Below are positions 31,604-41,087 of a stretch of DNA of 64,000 nucleotides, in pieces. Within the stretch, counting starts at the first letter, position 1; each line of letters begins with the position of its first letter. The position numbers and the translations under genes were made by a program. Origin of the DNA: an uncultured Bacteroidales bacterium (GTDB lineage Bacteria; Bacteroidota; Bacteroidia; Bacteroidales; Bacteroidaceae); NCBI GenBank assembly GCA_902801325.1, contig CADCHQ010000005.1:62001-126000 (forward strand), read 5' to 3'. The notes beneath the pieces are model-generated. The model made no database searches, was not told the origin of the DNA, and saw only the letters and a list, made by a program, of their open reading frames with translations.

Positions 31604-34480
31604 TTATTGTAGTTTTGGTTTCAGTTCATCGGGCGAATCATTGGTGTGCATGTCCACCTTTGGTGCCTCGCGAGTGAAGAAATCGCCGATTTCATCGATA
31701 GAAAGTGTGAGTGATGGTTTGAAATCGGAACCTTTCATATACTGCAGTATGGCATTGCGCATCTGACGAGCAACGAGACGATTCTCCAGGTTGCGTGTGA
31801 TGTCCATGGTGGTCATCAGAAGGCGACCTTTACCAACGCGTGCCTCGATGAGCATGCCCAGTTTACGGGATAGGTGCCAGGTGTCGATGGGTTGGATGGG
31901 TGACTGATAGTCTTTGGGCAATTGACCGAGGTTCATCACCTGTGCGTTGTTAAGCAGTTCCCACCAGTTGAGGTTGCTCCAAGAGTCGGTGGGGAAGTCC
32001 TTGAAGAGAGGATGGGTAGTCTCAATATAAGCGCCTGTGGTGTGTGGTGGACGCATCTTAAACCAACTGGTGTTCCAGAATACGGGGAGATAACTTTGAC
32101 GGATGTCGCTTCCGAGTTTGACTTTGCCGGCAGCAGTTAGGAGTACTTTTCCACCTTGTTGTAACGTTTTTTTTGCCGTTTCATCGAGAGAATCGGCCAT
32201 ATAAATGTCTCCCTTGTCAATCTCTGCCAGGTCTTTAGGATAGACCCAAAACTCCCACGAGTTTCGCACCGAGCCTTGAGCTGCAGCAATGGTAAGTGTG
32301 AGTTTGGTGGGATTACTAATCCGTTCAAGTGGCATGACGACGGTGCCCAGTTCGGTGTTTTTACCCAAGGGGACGTCTTGTTTCGTTAGCGTTCCTTGAT
32401 GTATGACATTTCCCTTTTCGTCAGAGATAAAGAAACTTGGCTCAAAGTTCAAGAGGCGACCATAATAGGCATTATAGAGTTCCACGGGTACTCGTAAGGT
32501 GTCGGCATTGTTATAAATGAACTTTGGAAAACGAGCTAAAGGTACTATCGGAGAACAGAACTGGCGCCATTCCTCGGCCGTACAATACCCTTTTTCCTTC
32601 CAGAATACGTTGAGTACGCCCTCGAGTGCTGTGCCTTGTCCACTGTAGTCATTGAGGGCCAACAGTTGGAAGCCAGCGTAATCGGGGGTGCGCAGATTGC
32701 GTTCTATCTCATATTTATAACAGAGGGTTTGTAACTTTCCACTTGCCATGAGGAACTTTTCGGCCTGACCTTCCATTCCATTTTGTTTGAGTAAATCGGC
32801 AAAGATGTCAAAGTTGCGAGCACTATTGACACCCGTGTATAGCCGTCGTTCTTTGAGATCGGGAAAAGCGCACCACTGACCTTGCTCGTGTGCAATGATG
32901 GGAGAGGTGTTCTCTGTTCCCTTGAAATTACGTGGGTGTAGGATGTCGTTGGTGTAGTCATCGTCACTGGATGGTGCATGACGTCCCCAATTAAGTCCTC
33001 GACCACCACCTTTCACGTGGTACTCGCTTTCTGTATCCCAAGCCCATCCACCGCCAACGGAAGCTCCACAATAGAGACGGCGAGGATCTTTCTCTTGCCA
33101 ATGCTTTACCCATTTGTTCGTATAGTTGACCCAGTCGCCTGCAGGTTCATTGCCGGATGCCATCATGGTGAAGGATGGATGGTTGCCGTAAGTGGTGAGG
33201 ATGCGCTCAGTCTCGTCCATCAGATACTTGTCGATAACCATCCCGGCATTCAGTTTCACCCCGTGGTTTGGCCATGTGGGGCCTTCGGGTTGCAAGTATA
33301 GTCCAAGGCGGTCGGCTACGGCAAAGGCTGCTTCGGGAGGACAATAGGAATGGAAGCGGATGTGATTGATGCCATACTCCTTGCATTGTTTAAATATACG
33401 TTCCCATTCGTCTTCTTCCATGGGGGGATAACCCGTGAGGGGGAAAGTACAATTCTCAACGGTACCGCGTAGGAACAAAGGACGGCTGTTGATGTACATC
33501 TGGCGTCCTTTGACCGCAATATTGCGCATACCGAAGTCTGTTTCATAGGTGTCTTCATAGACAGAAAGCGTGAGATGGTAGAGGTTTGGGTGGAATTCGT
33601 CCCACAGTTTCACGTCTTTGCCCATGGGCACCATGAAATACATCTTGTAGCCCGTGTATTCATATGCATCGTCAGTCACAAACTTTCCATCGGGTCCTTC
33701 TATGGAAAGTTGGATGAGCGGGATGGGGTCGTATTCGTCTAAACGGTCTGCGAAACGGGCTTCGACGAGAACTTTCCGCTCGGCAACATTGGGGAAGACT
33801 CGTACACCCTCAATCCAAATATCTTGGGGGGTGGCTTGAAGTTCCATGCGTCCAACGATGCCGTTCCAATCGCCTTGCGTTTGGTCAGTTACCGAATGAG
33901 AGTCTTGTCCTACTCCCACACCGTCAATGCCATTATAGACGCGGATGGCAATATGGTTGCTCATGCCTGGGACGATAAAACGTGTGATGTCGAACTCATG
34001 GGGAGTGGAGAGGCTCATCTGGTGTCCAACAGCGTGGTTGTTGACGTAAACCGTTGTCTCTATATGAGGACGTTCGAGGTAAAGCAGGACACGTTGGCCT
34101 CGCCATGTCTGGGGGACATAGATGCTGCGACGGTACCATGCGGCTCCAACATAGTGACGCTTTGGCGTGAGGAAGAAAGGGAACCCGATGTTTTCTGCCC
34201 GTCGGTAGGGTTCCATGACGGGGTTAAAATAGAAAGAAGAATCGTAAAGCGACCCAACCCACTGGGTGGAAGTGGTGGGGCGGTCGCCTTTGTCGTTCTC
34301 TGGCATTGAACCTGGCAGGAAGATAATGTCGGTAAGGTCACGGCTGTACCATTGCTCCTGCGTACCCACGTTATTGCGGTCAATCTCGAACTGCCATGCA
34401 CCACTGAGGTCGATCATGTTCTGGGAGTGCACTGAGGCCACAAACCAAAGGGCAGAAAGAAGAGTCAGTAATCGTTTCAT
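31604..34480 (-). CDS. Glycoside hydrolase family 2 protein (beta-galactosidase-like), secreted
   Basis: 958 residues with a signal peptide (MKRLLTLLSALWFVASVHSQ). The jelly-roll sugar-binding domain is about residues 20-215, then an Ig-like sandwich, then the TIM barrel (about 320-620). The acid/base Glu is in MMASGNEPAGDW, and the probable nucleophile Glu is in IIAHEQGQWCAF. The C-terminal 300 residues are extra beta domains. The substrate may be a plant or host beta-galactoside or beta-glucuronide; GH2 specificity is not readable here. No SusC/D pair is adjacent, so it is a stand-alone exported enzyme. Confidence 0.88.
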   Translation of the reverse strand: MKRLLTLLSALWFVASVHSQNMIDLSGAWQFEIDRNNVGTQEQWYSRDLTDIIFLPGSMPENDKGDRPTTSTQWVGSLYDSSFYFNPVMEPYRRAENIGFPFFLTPKRHYVGAAWYRRSIYVPQTWRGQRVLLYLERPHIETTVYVNNHAVGHQMSLSTPHEFDITRFIVPGMSNHIAIRVYNGIDGVGVGQDSHSVTDQTQGDWNGIVGRMELQATPQDIWIEGVRVFPNVAERKVLVEARFADRLDEYDPIPLIQLSIEGPDGKFVTDDAYEYTGYKMYFMVPMGKDVKLWDEFHPNLYHLTLSVYEDTYETDFGMRNIAVKGRQMYINSRPLFLRGTVENCTFPLTGYPPMEEDEWERIFKQCKEYGINHIRFHSYCPPEAAFAVADRLGLYLQPEGPTWPNHGVKLNAGMVIDKYLMDETERILTTYGNHPSFTMMASGNEPAGDWVNYTNKWVKHWQEKDPRRLYCGASVGGGWAWDTESEYHVKGGGRGLNWGRHAPSSDDDYTNDILHPRNFKGTENTSPIIAHEQGQWCAFPDLKERRLYTGVNSARNFDIFADLLKQNGMEGQAEKFLMASGKLQTLCYKYEIERNLRTPDYAGFQLLALNDYSGQGTALEGVLNVFWKEKGYCTAEEWRQFCSPIVPLARFPKFIYNNADTLRVPVELYNAYYGRLLNFEPSFFISDEKGNVIHQGTLTKQDVPLGKNTELGTVVMPLERISNPTKLTLTIAAAQGSVRNSWEFWVYPKDLAEIDKGDIYMADSLDETAKKTLQQGGKVLLTAAGKVKLGSDIRQSYLPVFWNTSWFKMRPPHTTGAYIETTHPLFKDFPTDSWSNLNWWELLNNAQVMNLGQLPKDYQSPIQPIDTWHLSRKLGMLIEARVGKGRLLMTTMDITRNLENRLVARQMRNAILQYMKGSDFKPSLTLSIDEIGDFFTREAPKVDMHTNDSPDELKPKLQ

Positions 34481-34657
34481 TTAATCCCTAAATCTAATAA
34501 TATAATTGTACTTAGGCCTTCATCAAACAAACCCTAAGTCTATATCTCCTCACACCAAGGCCCTAATCCTTATGCAACTTCGTTCCATGACTTTTGTCAC
34601 GACTCGGCATAGTCGATGCAAGCATCACTCTGCTCTCGCTGTTCCAAAAGTTTACCC

Positions 34658-36607
34658 TTAATCCTTTTTGTCCAACACCTCATACTTCGAGTTGTTCGAC
34701 TTGAATTCAGGTACGATTTTCTTCATCTTTGCTACGATGGCCATATCGTCATACTCGTGACCCAGATGGATGAGTTCATCAATATTACGACATACCTCAT
34801 CATAATCGTATTCGCGCACGCTGGCAATGCGAATCTTTTGGTGGAAGGTGGGTTTCGTCCCTTCCAGTTCATTGAGCACCTCCTCGTAGAGTTTTTCGCC
34901 TGGGCGCAGCCCTGTGTATTTGATTTCCACGTTCTTGGCACCACTAAGACGTATCATACGTTTGGCAAGATCGGCAATACGAACAGGTTTGCCCATGTCG
35001 AAGACGAATATTTCACCTCCGTTGCCTTTGGTGCCTGCTTCCAATACAAGTTTGCAGGCTTCAGGTATGAGCATGAAGAAGCGGATGATGTTGGGGTCGG
35101 TAACGGTAACAGGTCCGCCACGCTTAATTTGTTCGCGGAACAAGGGGATCACGCTTCCGTTGGAACCCAAGACATTGCCAAAGCGTGTGGTAACAAATTG
35201 GGTAATTTCCTTGTCCGATTTCTCTTGCCATTTTTGTATTTTCAGGTGGCGGTCGAGACTTTGGACATAAATTTCACAAATGCGTTTCGAACATCCCATT
35301 ACATTGGTGGGATTGACAGCCTTGTCGGTACTAATCATGACAAACTTGTGTACACCATACTTTACGCTAAGGTCGGCAATAATACGGGTACCGTAAATGT
35401 TGTTGTGGACAGCTTCACCAGGATTGTCCTCCATCATCGGCACATGTTTGTAGGCGGCAGCATGGAATACATAATCAGGACGGAACTGCTGGAACAGACG
35501 GTCCATGCGTATGGGATTGCAGATGCTGGTGACTACTGTTTCGGCTTCGATCTCGGGGTATTGGCGTTGCATCATCAACCTAATGTCGTGTTCCGGAGTC
35601 TCGGCTTGGTCGATGAGCAACATAGAGGCGGGATGGAATTTGGCCACTTGTCGTACAATCTCGCTACCAATACTGCCTGCTGCACCTGTGATGAGAATGC
35701 GCTTGCCAGTTAATTCTTCTCCCACGCTTTCCATATCCACTTCGATTTCGTCGCGCGGAAGCAAGTCTTCTACATCTACTTCCTTCAGCACCATAGCATT
35801 GGGGATTTTCTCCTCGGTGGTGCCGTCATGTGATTCCCATACATGTTCCTCTGTCATGAAAATCTTTAGTCCGGCGGTAATCAAGATGTCCTGCAACTCA
35901 GTGTTATTACGGAAACGGACTTTTTGAGCAGGAGAAACGAGTACGGCATCGAAATCATGTTTCTGCAGTACACTAAGCATGTCGCTGGCGTTGTATACTG
36001 GTACACCCAGTAGCATGTGGTTGGCTTTCCTGGGTTCGTGGGATATGAATCCTCGCAAGATATATTTCGTGGGACGTTGGCTGCGGATGTTCTTGGCTAG
36101 AGCCACACCTGCATCACCGATGCCATAGACGAGGGTCTTTAATGCACGATGGTCGCTGGTTGTAACATCGTAGATAATCTTCACCAGCACACGCAATGCC
36201 CACATGAGCATAGTGGCAATGATGAAGATGAGCAATATCTGCATTGAACTTAAGTCTTCGAGCCGTTTGATATGCAGAGCTTTTATGCCATAATGCAACC
36301 CCCAGCACACAACCATCGAAAGTGCATTGGCATATGCAACGCGTTGAAGGTCGACAAACGAAGAATATCGGATGATGCCTGAATAGGTGCGGAACAGACG
36401 GAAGTTGACGATGCACACCAAGAGGTAGAGCATCATGACGTAGGAAAGTGTGTAGAAATGTTGCTGGGTGTGCGCCCCGCGATTGTGAAGCCAATAGACG
36501 AAAAAGGCTGAACAATAGATGATTACACAGTCGAGAATTAATATGGCCCAATAGGGCAAGGAATTGCGCTTAAAATACCAATTGAATATCTTGTCAAAAA
36601 ATCTCAT
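34658..36607 (-). CDS. Membrane-bound NDP-sugar 4,6-dehydratase (PglF/FlaA1/CapD-like)
   Basis: 649 residues. The N-terminal 130 residues hold four membrane segments. A CoA-binding-like middle part (YGIGDAGVALAKNI) follows. The catalytic SDR from about residue 285 has ILITGAAGSIGSEIVRQ, HAAAYKHVPMMEDNP, STDKAVNPTNVMGCSKR and TRFGNVLGSNGSVIPLF. It makes UDP-4-keto-6-deoxy-GlcNAc at the inner membrane for surface glycans. Together with FnlA this genome segment encodes two dehydratases of that class. The gene has its own promoter and may serve loci other than the capsule. Confidence 0.92.
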   Translation of the reverse strand: MRFFDKIFNWYFKRNSLPYWAILILDCVIIYCSAFFVYWLHNRGAHTQQHFYTLSYVMMLYLLVCIVNFRLFRTYSGIIRYSSFVDLQRVAYANALSMVVCWGLHYGIKALHIKRLEDLSSMQILLIFIIATMLMWALRVLVKIIYDVTTSDHRALKTLVYGIGDAGVALAKNIRSQRPTKYILRGFISHEPRKANHMLLGVPVYNASDMLSVLQKHDFDAVLVSPAQKVRFRNNTELQDILITAGLKIFMTEEHVWESHDGTTEEKIPNAMVLKEVDVEDLLPRDEIEVDMESVGEELTGKRILITGAAGSIGSEIVRQVAKFHPASMLLIDQAETPEHDIRLMMQRQYPEIEAETVVTSICNPIRMDRLFQQFRPDYVFHAAAYKHVPMMEDNPGEAVHNNIYGTRIIADLSVKYGVHKFVMISTDKAVNPTNVMGCSKRICEIYVQSLDRHLKIQKWQEKSDKEITQFVTTRFGNVLGSNGSVIPLFREQIKRGGPVTVTDPNIIRFFMLIPEACKLVLEAGTKGNGGEIFVFDMGKPVRIADLAKRMIRLSGAKNVEIKYTGLRPGEKLYEEVLNELEGTKPTFHQKIRIASVREYDYDEVCRNIDELIHLGHEYDDMAIVAKMKKIVPEFKSNNSKYEVLDKKD

Positions 36608-36633
36608 CTGATAATAATGTGTTAGTTGGACTG

Positions 36634-36665
36634 CAAATATAACACATTATGTTGACTCTTCCAAA
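36634..36665 (-). promoter_or_regulatory. Promoter of the PglF-like dehydratase gene
   Basis: On the minus strand TTTG (36665-36662), 20 bp, then TATATTTG (36641-36634). The ATG is at 36607. The TTTG lies within the 8-bp CTTCCAAA/TTTGGAAG inverted repeat at 36658-36676, which may also end transcription of the upstream gene. Confidence 0.75.
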
Positions 36666-36685
36666 TTTTTTGGAAGAAGTTGCGT

Positions 36686-37684
36686 TTAAAAGCGGAAACC
36701 CACAAAGAGTCGCATGCGCCATTTGTTGTTGTGAATGCGCAGCTGTGTTCGGTGACCTATGGCCGTATAGTTGAAGATCATGGTACCTCCTGCATAGTAG
36801 CGTCCAAAGTTGTGTACAAGGGCTAAACGACCTGTCAAAATGAATTCGGGGAACTGATATTTCATACTATTCTCGTCGTTGTTGCTCCAAGCCTTTGTGT
36901 GGCTATAGATGACGAGAGTGGGGAGGGCGGACATGTGGAGCAACCAATTGTTCTTCATGGCAAAGTTGTATCCATATCCTGCTCCGATACCTAAATTGGC
37001 CATCTTTAGACGGTGCATCATGTCGCCCGATTCTGGGGCGGCAGTAATGTGGAGCTTTTCCCATTGGAATGAAGCTCCGAGCATGAAACTTCCGGCGGAT
37101 TTCTTTTGGATGTACGAATGGCAGAATGCTGCAGGGTAGGAGAAACGACGGTGGTTGAAGGCGTAATAATAATTGAAGTTGAAATAGCGCATACTCACCA
37201 TGTCCTTGGGTATCTGGTTACGTATGCCAGTCTCGTCCTTCGTCCATCCGCGGAAGTTCTTTGCACGTTGGTAAATAATGTCCACACCCATACGATTGTA
37301 ATATTCGTTGGTGTTGAACTCATAGTCTTTATACCATCCCACCAACGCTCCTGGGTTGAATGTCATGGCCAACGTGATGCCCGTGTAGGAACCAACAAAA
37401 CTGATAGTGCTCTTGCATTTGGCCGTGGCATGGGTATGAAACTCTTGCCCTGAAATCTCTCCGATAGCGTCAACGTGCGAACCAGAGAAATTGTATCGAG
37501 CCATGAAACGCCATCGACCCATTGGGCGCACGATGTAGTTCGTGTCCACTGACAAGTTATAGTAGCGACGGCTAAGGTTGCTGTCCACCTTGTGCCAGAA
37601 CTCCTGAAACTTGTCTCGCTTCACCTCATTGGCTGTAGCCCCAAGGTTTAGAAGCATAAATGTGACAAAAAAGAACCATTTCAT
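36686..37684 (-). CDS. DUF4421-like outer-membrane beta-barrel protein
   Basis: 332 residues with a signal peptide (MKWFFFVTFMLLNLGATA). It is rich in alternating aromatic strands (YNFSGSHV, NFNYYYAFN, FILTGRLALVHN) and ends in Phe (MRLFVGFRF), as do outer-membrane barrels. The NLSRRYYNLSVDTNYIVRP start and FRGWTKDE features match the DUF4421 family of Bacteroidetes as I recall it. Function unknown. It is transcribed just ahead of the dehydratase gene on the same strand, but that gene has its own promoter. Confidence 0.68.
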   Translation of the reverse strand: MKWFFFVTFMLLNLGATANEVKRDKFQEFWHKVDSNLSRRYYNLSVDTNYIVRPMGRWRFMARYNFSGSHVDAIGEISGQEFHTHATAKCKSTISFVGSYTGITLAMTFNPGALVGWYKDYEFNTNEYYNRMGVDIIYQRAKNFRGWTKDETGIRNQIPKDMVSMRYFNFNYYYAFNHRRFSYPAAFCHSYIQKKSAGSFMLGASFQWEKLHITAAPESGDMMHRLKMANLGIGAGYGYNFAMKNNWLLHMSALPTLVIYSHTKAWSNNDENSMKYQFPEFILTGRLALVHNFGRYYAGGTMIFNYTAIGHRTQLRIHNNKWRMRLFVGFRF

Positions 37685-37720
37685 CGATATTTTTCCCTTT
37701 TCTCATCGCCTAAGCAAGTG

Positions 37721-37780
37721 CAAAGTTACAAAAAAATGGCCATATCGTATACTTTGAACCGAATAAAATCATTACCTTTG
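37721..37780. promoter_or_regulatory. Divergent promoters of the DUF4421-like gene and the metallopeptidase operon
   Basis: Minus strand: TAACTTTG (37728-37721) upstream of 37684. Plus strand: TTTG (37753-37756), 16 bp, then TACCTTTG (37773-37780) upstream of 37814. The plus-strand spacing is shorter than the usual 19-20 bp. Confidence 0.6.
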
Positions 37781-37813
37781 TGCGTTAATTATTAATTAAT
37801 AACAAGTAATACT

Positions 37814-38686
37814 ATGAAATTAGACGGACGCAGAGAAAGCTCTAACGTGGAAGATCGCCGCGGTATGAGCACAGGCGCCAAGGCTGGTATCGGTGGCTTG
37901 GCAGGTATTATCATTGTAGCCCTGATGACCTTCATGAGTGGAGGTAACCTGGGTGACGTGATTAGTAATGTTATCCAAAACGGAGGTCTCTCGATGCAGG
38001 AAGAGACTGTGGAAGGACAGCGTGAATTTACTCCTGAAGAACAAGAACTGGCCAAGTTCTCGCGCCAAGTTCTTGCTTCGACTGAGGATGTGTGGACAAA
38101 AGTATTCAAGCAGATGGGTAAAGAATATACTCCTCCAACGCTTGTACTCTTTACCGGTAGCGTAAATTCGGCTTGCGGACAGGCTAGTGCCAGCGTAGGC
38201 CCATTCTATTGCTCAGGTGACCAAAAACTGTATATCGACTTGTCTTTCTTCATGGATATGAAACGCCAGTTGGGTGCTGACGGCGACTTCTCCTATGCCT
38301 ATGTCATTGCTCATGAAGTGGGACATCATGTGGAGAACCTGTTGGGAATACTCGGTGCAGCCCACTCGAAGATGAATGGTGTTTCGAAGACCGAAGCCAA
38401 CAAGATAAGCGTTCGACTGGAACTCCTTGCCGACTACTATGCCGGTGTATGGGGACATTATGAGAATCAATCTTGGCGTTCGCTCGAGGCTGGTGATATA
38501 GAGGAAGCTATTGATTGTGCCGAAAAGATTGGTGACAACTACCTGCAAAAGAAGGCCACCGGACGTGTAATGCCCGAAAGCTTCACCCATGGTACCAGTG
38601 CTCAGCGCATGCGTTGGTTGAAGAGAGGCCTCGATACTGGTGACATGAATACAACCACCTTTGGCGTTGCCGAAAGTCAGCTATAA
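37814..38686 (+). CDS. YpfJ-family neutral zinc metallopeptidase
   Basis: 290 residues. MKLDGRRESSNVEDRRG is the conserved N-terminus. A single membrane anchor follows (LAGIIIVALMTFM), then SACGQASASVGPFYCSGDQK and the zinc site AHEVGHHVEN. ELLADYYAGVWGH gives the third ligand. The catalytic domain is probably periplasmic. First gene of a seven-gene operon with spacings of 1-30 bp, though its protein has no obvious link to the following genes. Confidence 0.9.
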   Translation: MKLDGRRESSNVEDRRGMSTGAKAGIGGLAGIIIVALMTFMSGGNLGDVISNVIQNGGLSMQEETVEGQREFTPEEQELAKFSRQVLASTEDVWTKVFKQMGKEYTPPTLVLFTGSVNSACGQASASVGPFYCSGDQKLYIDLSFFMDMKRQLGADGDFSYAYVIAHEVGHHVENLLGILGAAHSKMNGVSKTEANKISVRLELLADYYAGVWGHYENQSWRSLEAGDIEEAIDCAEKIGDNYLQKKATGRVMPESFTHGTSAQRMRWLKRGLDTGDMNTTTFGVAESQL

Positions 38687-38689
38687 AAT

Positions 38690-41086
38690 ATGAGAAAGTT
38701 TTTCACGTTTCTTTTGGGGCTGGTGGCTTGTTGTGCCAGTGCCCAGGTGACCATAAACGTTGACCTTACAGCTCGAGGTCACGAAGTTAGTCCCATGCTT
38801 TATGGTATATTCTTTGAGGATATTAACCATGCGGCCGACGGAGGACTTTATGCAGAGCTAATCCGTAACCGTTCGTTCGAGGAACGTCCCGAGAACATCG
38901 TTGCATGGAAAGCTCTGTCAGGAAGCAGTATCTCACTGGTTAAGGATGACTTACTCAACGAAGCACAGGCTCACGCCTTACGACTTGAAGTTCGTGAGGC
39001 GGGAGGTGGCGTTGAGAACGAAGGTTTCTGGGGCATCAATGCTGTCAATGGCATGCAATACAAGTTGAAGTTCTGGGTACGTGCCGTTAAGGGGAATCCT
39101 GGACTCATTCATGCTTCATTGGTAGGCAAGGATGGGCAGCCTTTGGGCGAAACCTTAATTGACGATAAGATAGGAAAGAAATGGCAGAAGGTTGAGGCCA
39201 AGTTCGTGTCAACAGACAACGATCCGCAGGCTCGATTCCGCCTGACAACAGAGAATCCCTGCGAGTTGGTACTTGATATGGTGAGCCTATTCCCTCCCAC
39301 TTTCAAGAATCGTGAAAATGGCATGCGGCCTCAGTTGGCCCAGATGTTGGTTGACTTACATCCGAAGTTCTTGCGCTTCCCTGGTGGTTGCTTTGTTGAG
39401 GGACAGCATGCACCAGAAAATGCATATCATTGGCAACGTACGGTAGGACCTATTGAGAAACGTCCTGGTCACATGAATGCCAACTGGGGGTTCTGGGTTA
39501 CCGATGGTTTAGGTTTCCATGAGTATCTGCAACTGGCTGAGGACTTGGGTGCTAAACCCTTGTATGTGGTGAATGTGGGCATCTGGCATGGTGGCTTTAC
39601 ACCCGTAGAGGAACTTGACCCATGGATTCAGGAGTGCCTTGATGCACTGGAGTATGCCAATGGCGATGCAAAGACAACGAAGTTCGGACGTATGCGTGCC
39701 GAGAATGGCCATCCCGAACCCTTTAATCTGGATTTGATAGAGATCGGTAATGAAAATGCCAATTTCTATTTTGATACCAACCAGGATCAGAGCCATCACT
39801 ATTTCGAGCGCTATCGCAAGTTCTATGATGCCATCAAGGCCAAGTATCCTCAAGTGCAGTGTATCGGCAATGTGGAATCGTGGGGAACCGACACCCCGTC
39901 GTGGCGCAGTCAGGAACCTGTGGATATCCTAGACGAACATTACTATCGCAATCCTGTATGGTTTGCTGATGCCTATCACAAGTATGATAATTATGACCGT
40001 AAAGGACCGAAAATTTATGTCGGCGAGTATGCCGTGACAAGTATGTTTGGCAAGGTGGGCAATCAAAACGCCGCCTTGGGTGAGGCTGTATATATGATAG
40101 GTATGGAGAATAATGGCGACATTGTTACCATGGCCAGCTATGCACCGCTGTTCGTTAATGACAACGCATCGAACTGGCCCACCGACCTCATCCATTTCGA
40201 TGCCAGCAAGGCCTTTGGTACACCCTCGTATTGGGTACAGAACTTGTTTGCCAATCATGTGGGGACGCGAATTGTTCCACAAACACTTACTTGGAAACTA
40301 CCCGAACCTAAACCTGTGGAGGTTAAGCATCCTTTGCATGTAGGTGTAGGTACATGGGATACGAGGGCGACCTATAAGGAACCTAAACTAATCGTTGACG
40401 GAAAAACTTACAACTTGCCCTCCATCGACACCTGGAAGAATAATCGTGGGCGAGAGCCTCACATGGAGATATGTCCTGTTGAATTCGAAGGGAAAAAGTA
40501 CACCTATTCTGTGAAGGCAAAGAAGGAAGGTGGAAGGGAAGGTTTCCTCTTGGTGTATAATTATCAAAACGATCGTGACTTCGACTGGTTCAACGTCGGC
40601 GGATGGGGTAACACGCAAAACGCCATTGAGCAGAGTGTAGATGGTGGTCGCATAAATATTGGTAGTTCTTCACGTTTCACTGTCGATGAAGGCCGTTGGT
40701 ATGACCTGCGTGTTGAGGTTATGGGTGATAGTATGGCTACCTATATTGATGGGAAACTTGAACTAACTGCCCGCCATAGGAATCCCAACATGCGTGGCGT
40801 TTATAGCAATTCCACACTGGATGAGCAAACTAATACGCTATATGTGAAAGTAGTTAATGTGGGTGAGGGCGCGACGCAAGGGTGCATCAATTTGGCTGGT
40901 GGTGAAGCCGTGGGTGCCGAAATGGTACGCTTGAGCAGTGAAAGCGGTCAGGACGAAAATACTCGACTCGATCCCATGGCCATTCATCCACGTCATGTTG
41001 GCGTATTTACCGAGCGGAGCGGAAAGCAAATCAAGTTCCCCGTAGCTCCATTCTCGGTTAATATTATTGCAATAAGATTAAAGTGA
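38690..41086 (+). CDS. GH51 alpha-L-arabinofuranosidase, secreted
   Basis: 798 residues with signal peptide (MRKFFTFLLGLVACCASA). It begins with a carbohydrate-binding-like region; GIFFEDINHAADGGLYAELI is the GH51 N-terminal signature. The acid/base Glu is in IEIGNENANF and the nucleophile Glu in IYVGEYAVTS. A laminin-G-like insert (residues 630-720, GGRINIGSSSRFTVDEG) precedes the terminal beta-sandwich. It removes arabinofuranosyl branches from arabinan, arabinoxylan or arabinogalactan. It is odd to find it inside a housekeeping operon three bases after a peptidase gene. Confidence 0.93.
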   Translation: MRKFFTFLLGLVACCASAQVTINVDLTARGHEVSPMLYGIFFEDINHAADGGLYAELIRNRSFEERPENIVAWKALSGSSISLVKDDLLNEAQAHALRLEVREAGGGVENEGFWGINAVNGMQYKLKFWVRAVKGNPGLIHASLVGKDGQPLGETLIDDKIGKKWQKVEAKFVSTDNDPQARFRLTTENPCELVLDMVSLFPPTFKNRENGMRPQLAQMLVDLHPKFLRFPGGCFVEGQHAPENAYHWQRTVGPIEKRPGHMNANWGFWVTDGLGFHEYLQLAEDLGAKPLYVVNVGIWHGGFTPVEELDPWIQECLDALEYANGDAKTTKFGRMRAENGHPEPFNLDLIEIGNENANFYFDTNQDQSHHYFERYRKFYDAIKAKYPQVQCIGNVESWGTDTPSWRSQEPVDILDEHYYRNPVWFADAYHKYDNYDRKGPKIYVGEYAVTSMFGKVGNQNAALGEAVYMIGMENNGDIVTMASYAPLFVNDNASNWPTDLIHFDASKAFGTPSYWVQNLFANHVGTRIVPQTLTWKLPEPKPVEVKHPLHVGVGTWDTRATYKEPKLIVDGKTYNLPSIDTWKNNRGREPHMEICPVEFEGKKYTYSVKAKKEGGREGFLLVYNYQNDRDFDWFNVGGWGNTQNAIEQSVDGGRINIGSSSRFTVDEGRWYDLRVEVMGDSMATYIDGKLELTARHRNPNMRGVYSNSTLDEQTNTLYVKVVNVGEGATQGCINLAGGEAVGAEMVRLSSESGQDENTRLDPMAIHPRHVGVFTERSGKQIKFPVAPFSVNIIAIRLK

Positions 41087-41087
41087 T

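Noticed and set aside
34616..35713. Plus-strand 365-codon open frame
   Set aside because: Antisense to the PglF-like dehydratase; its sequence is a frame shadow of conserved codons.
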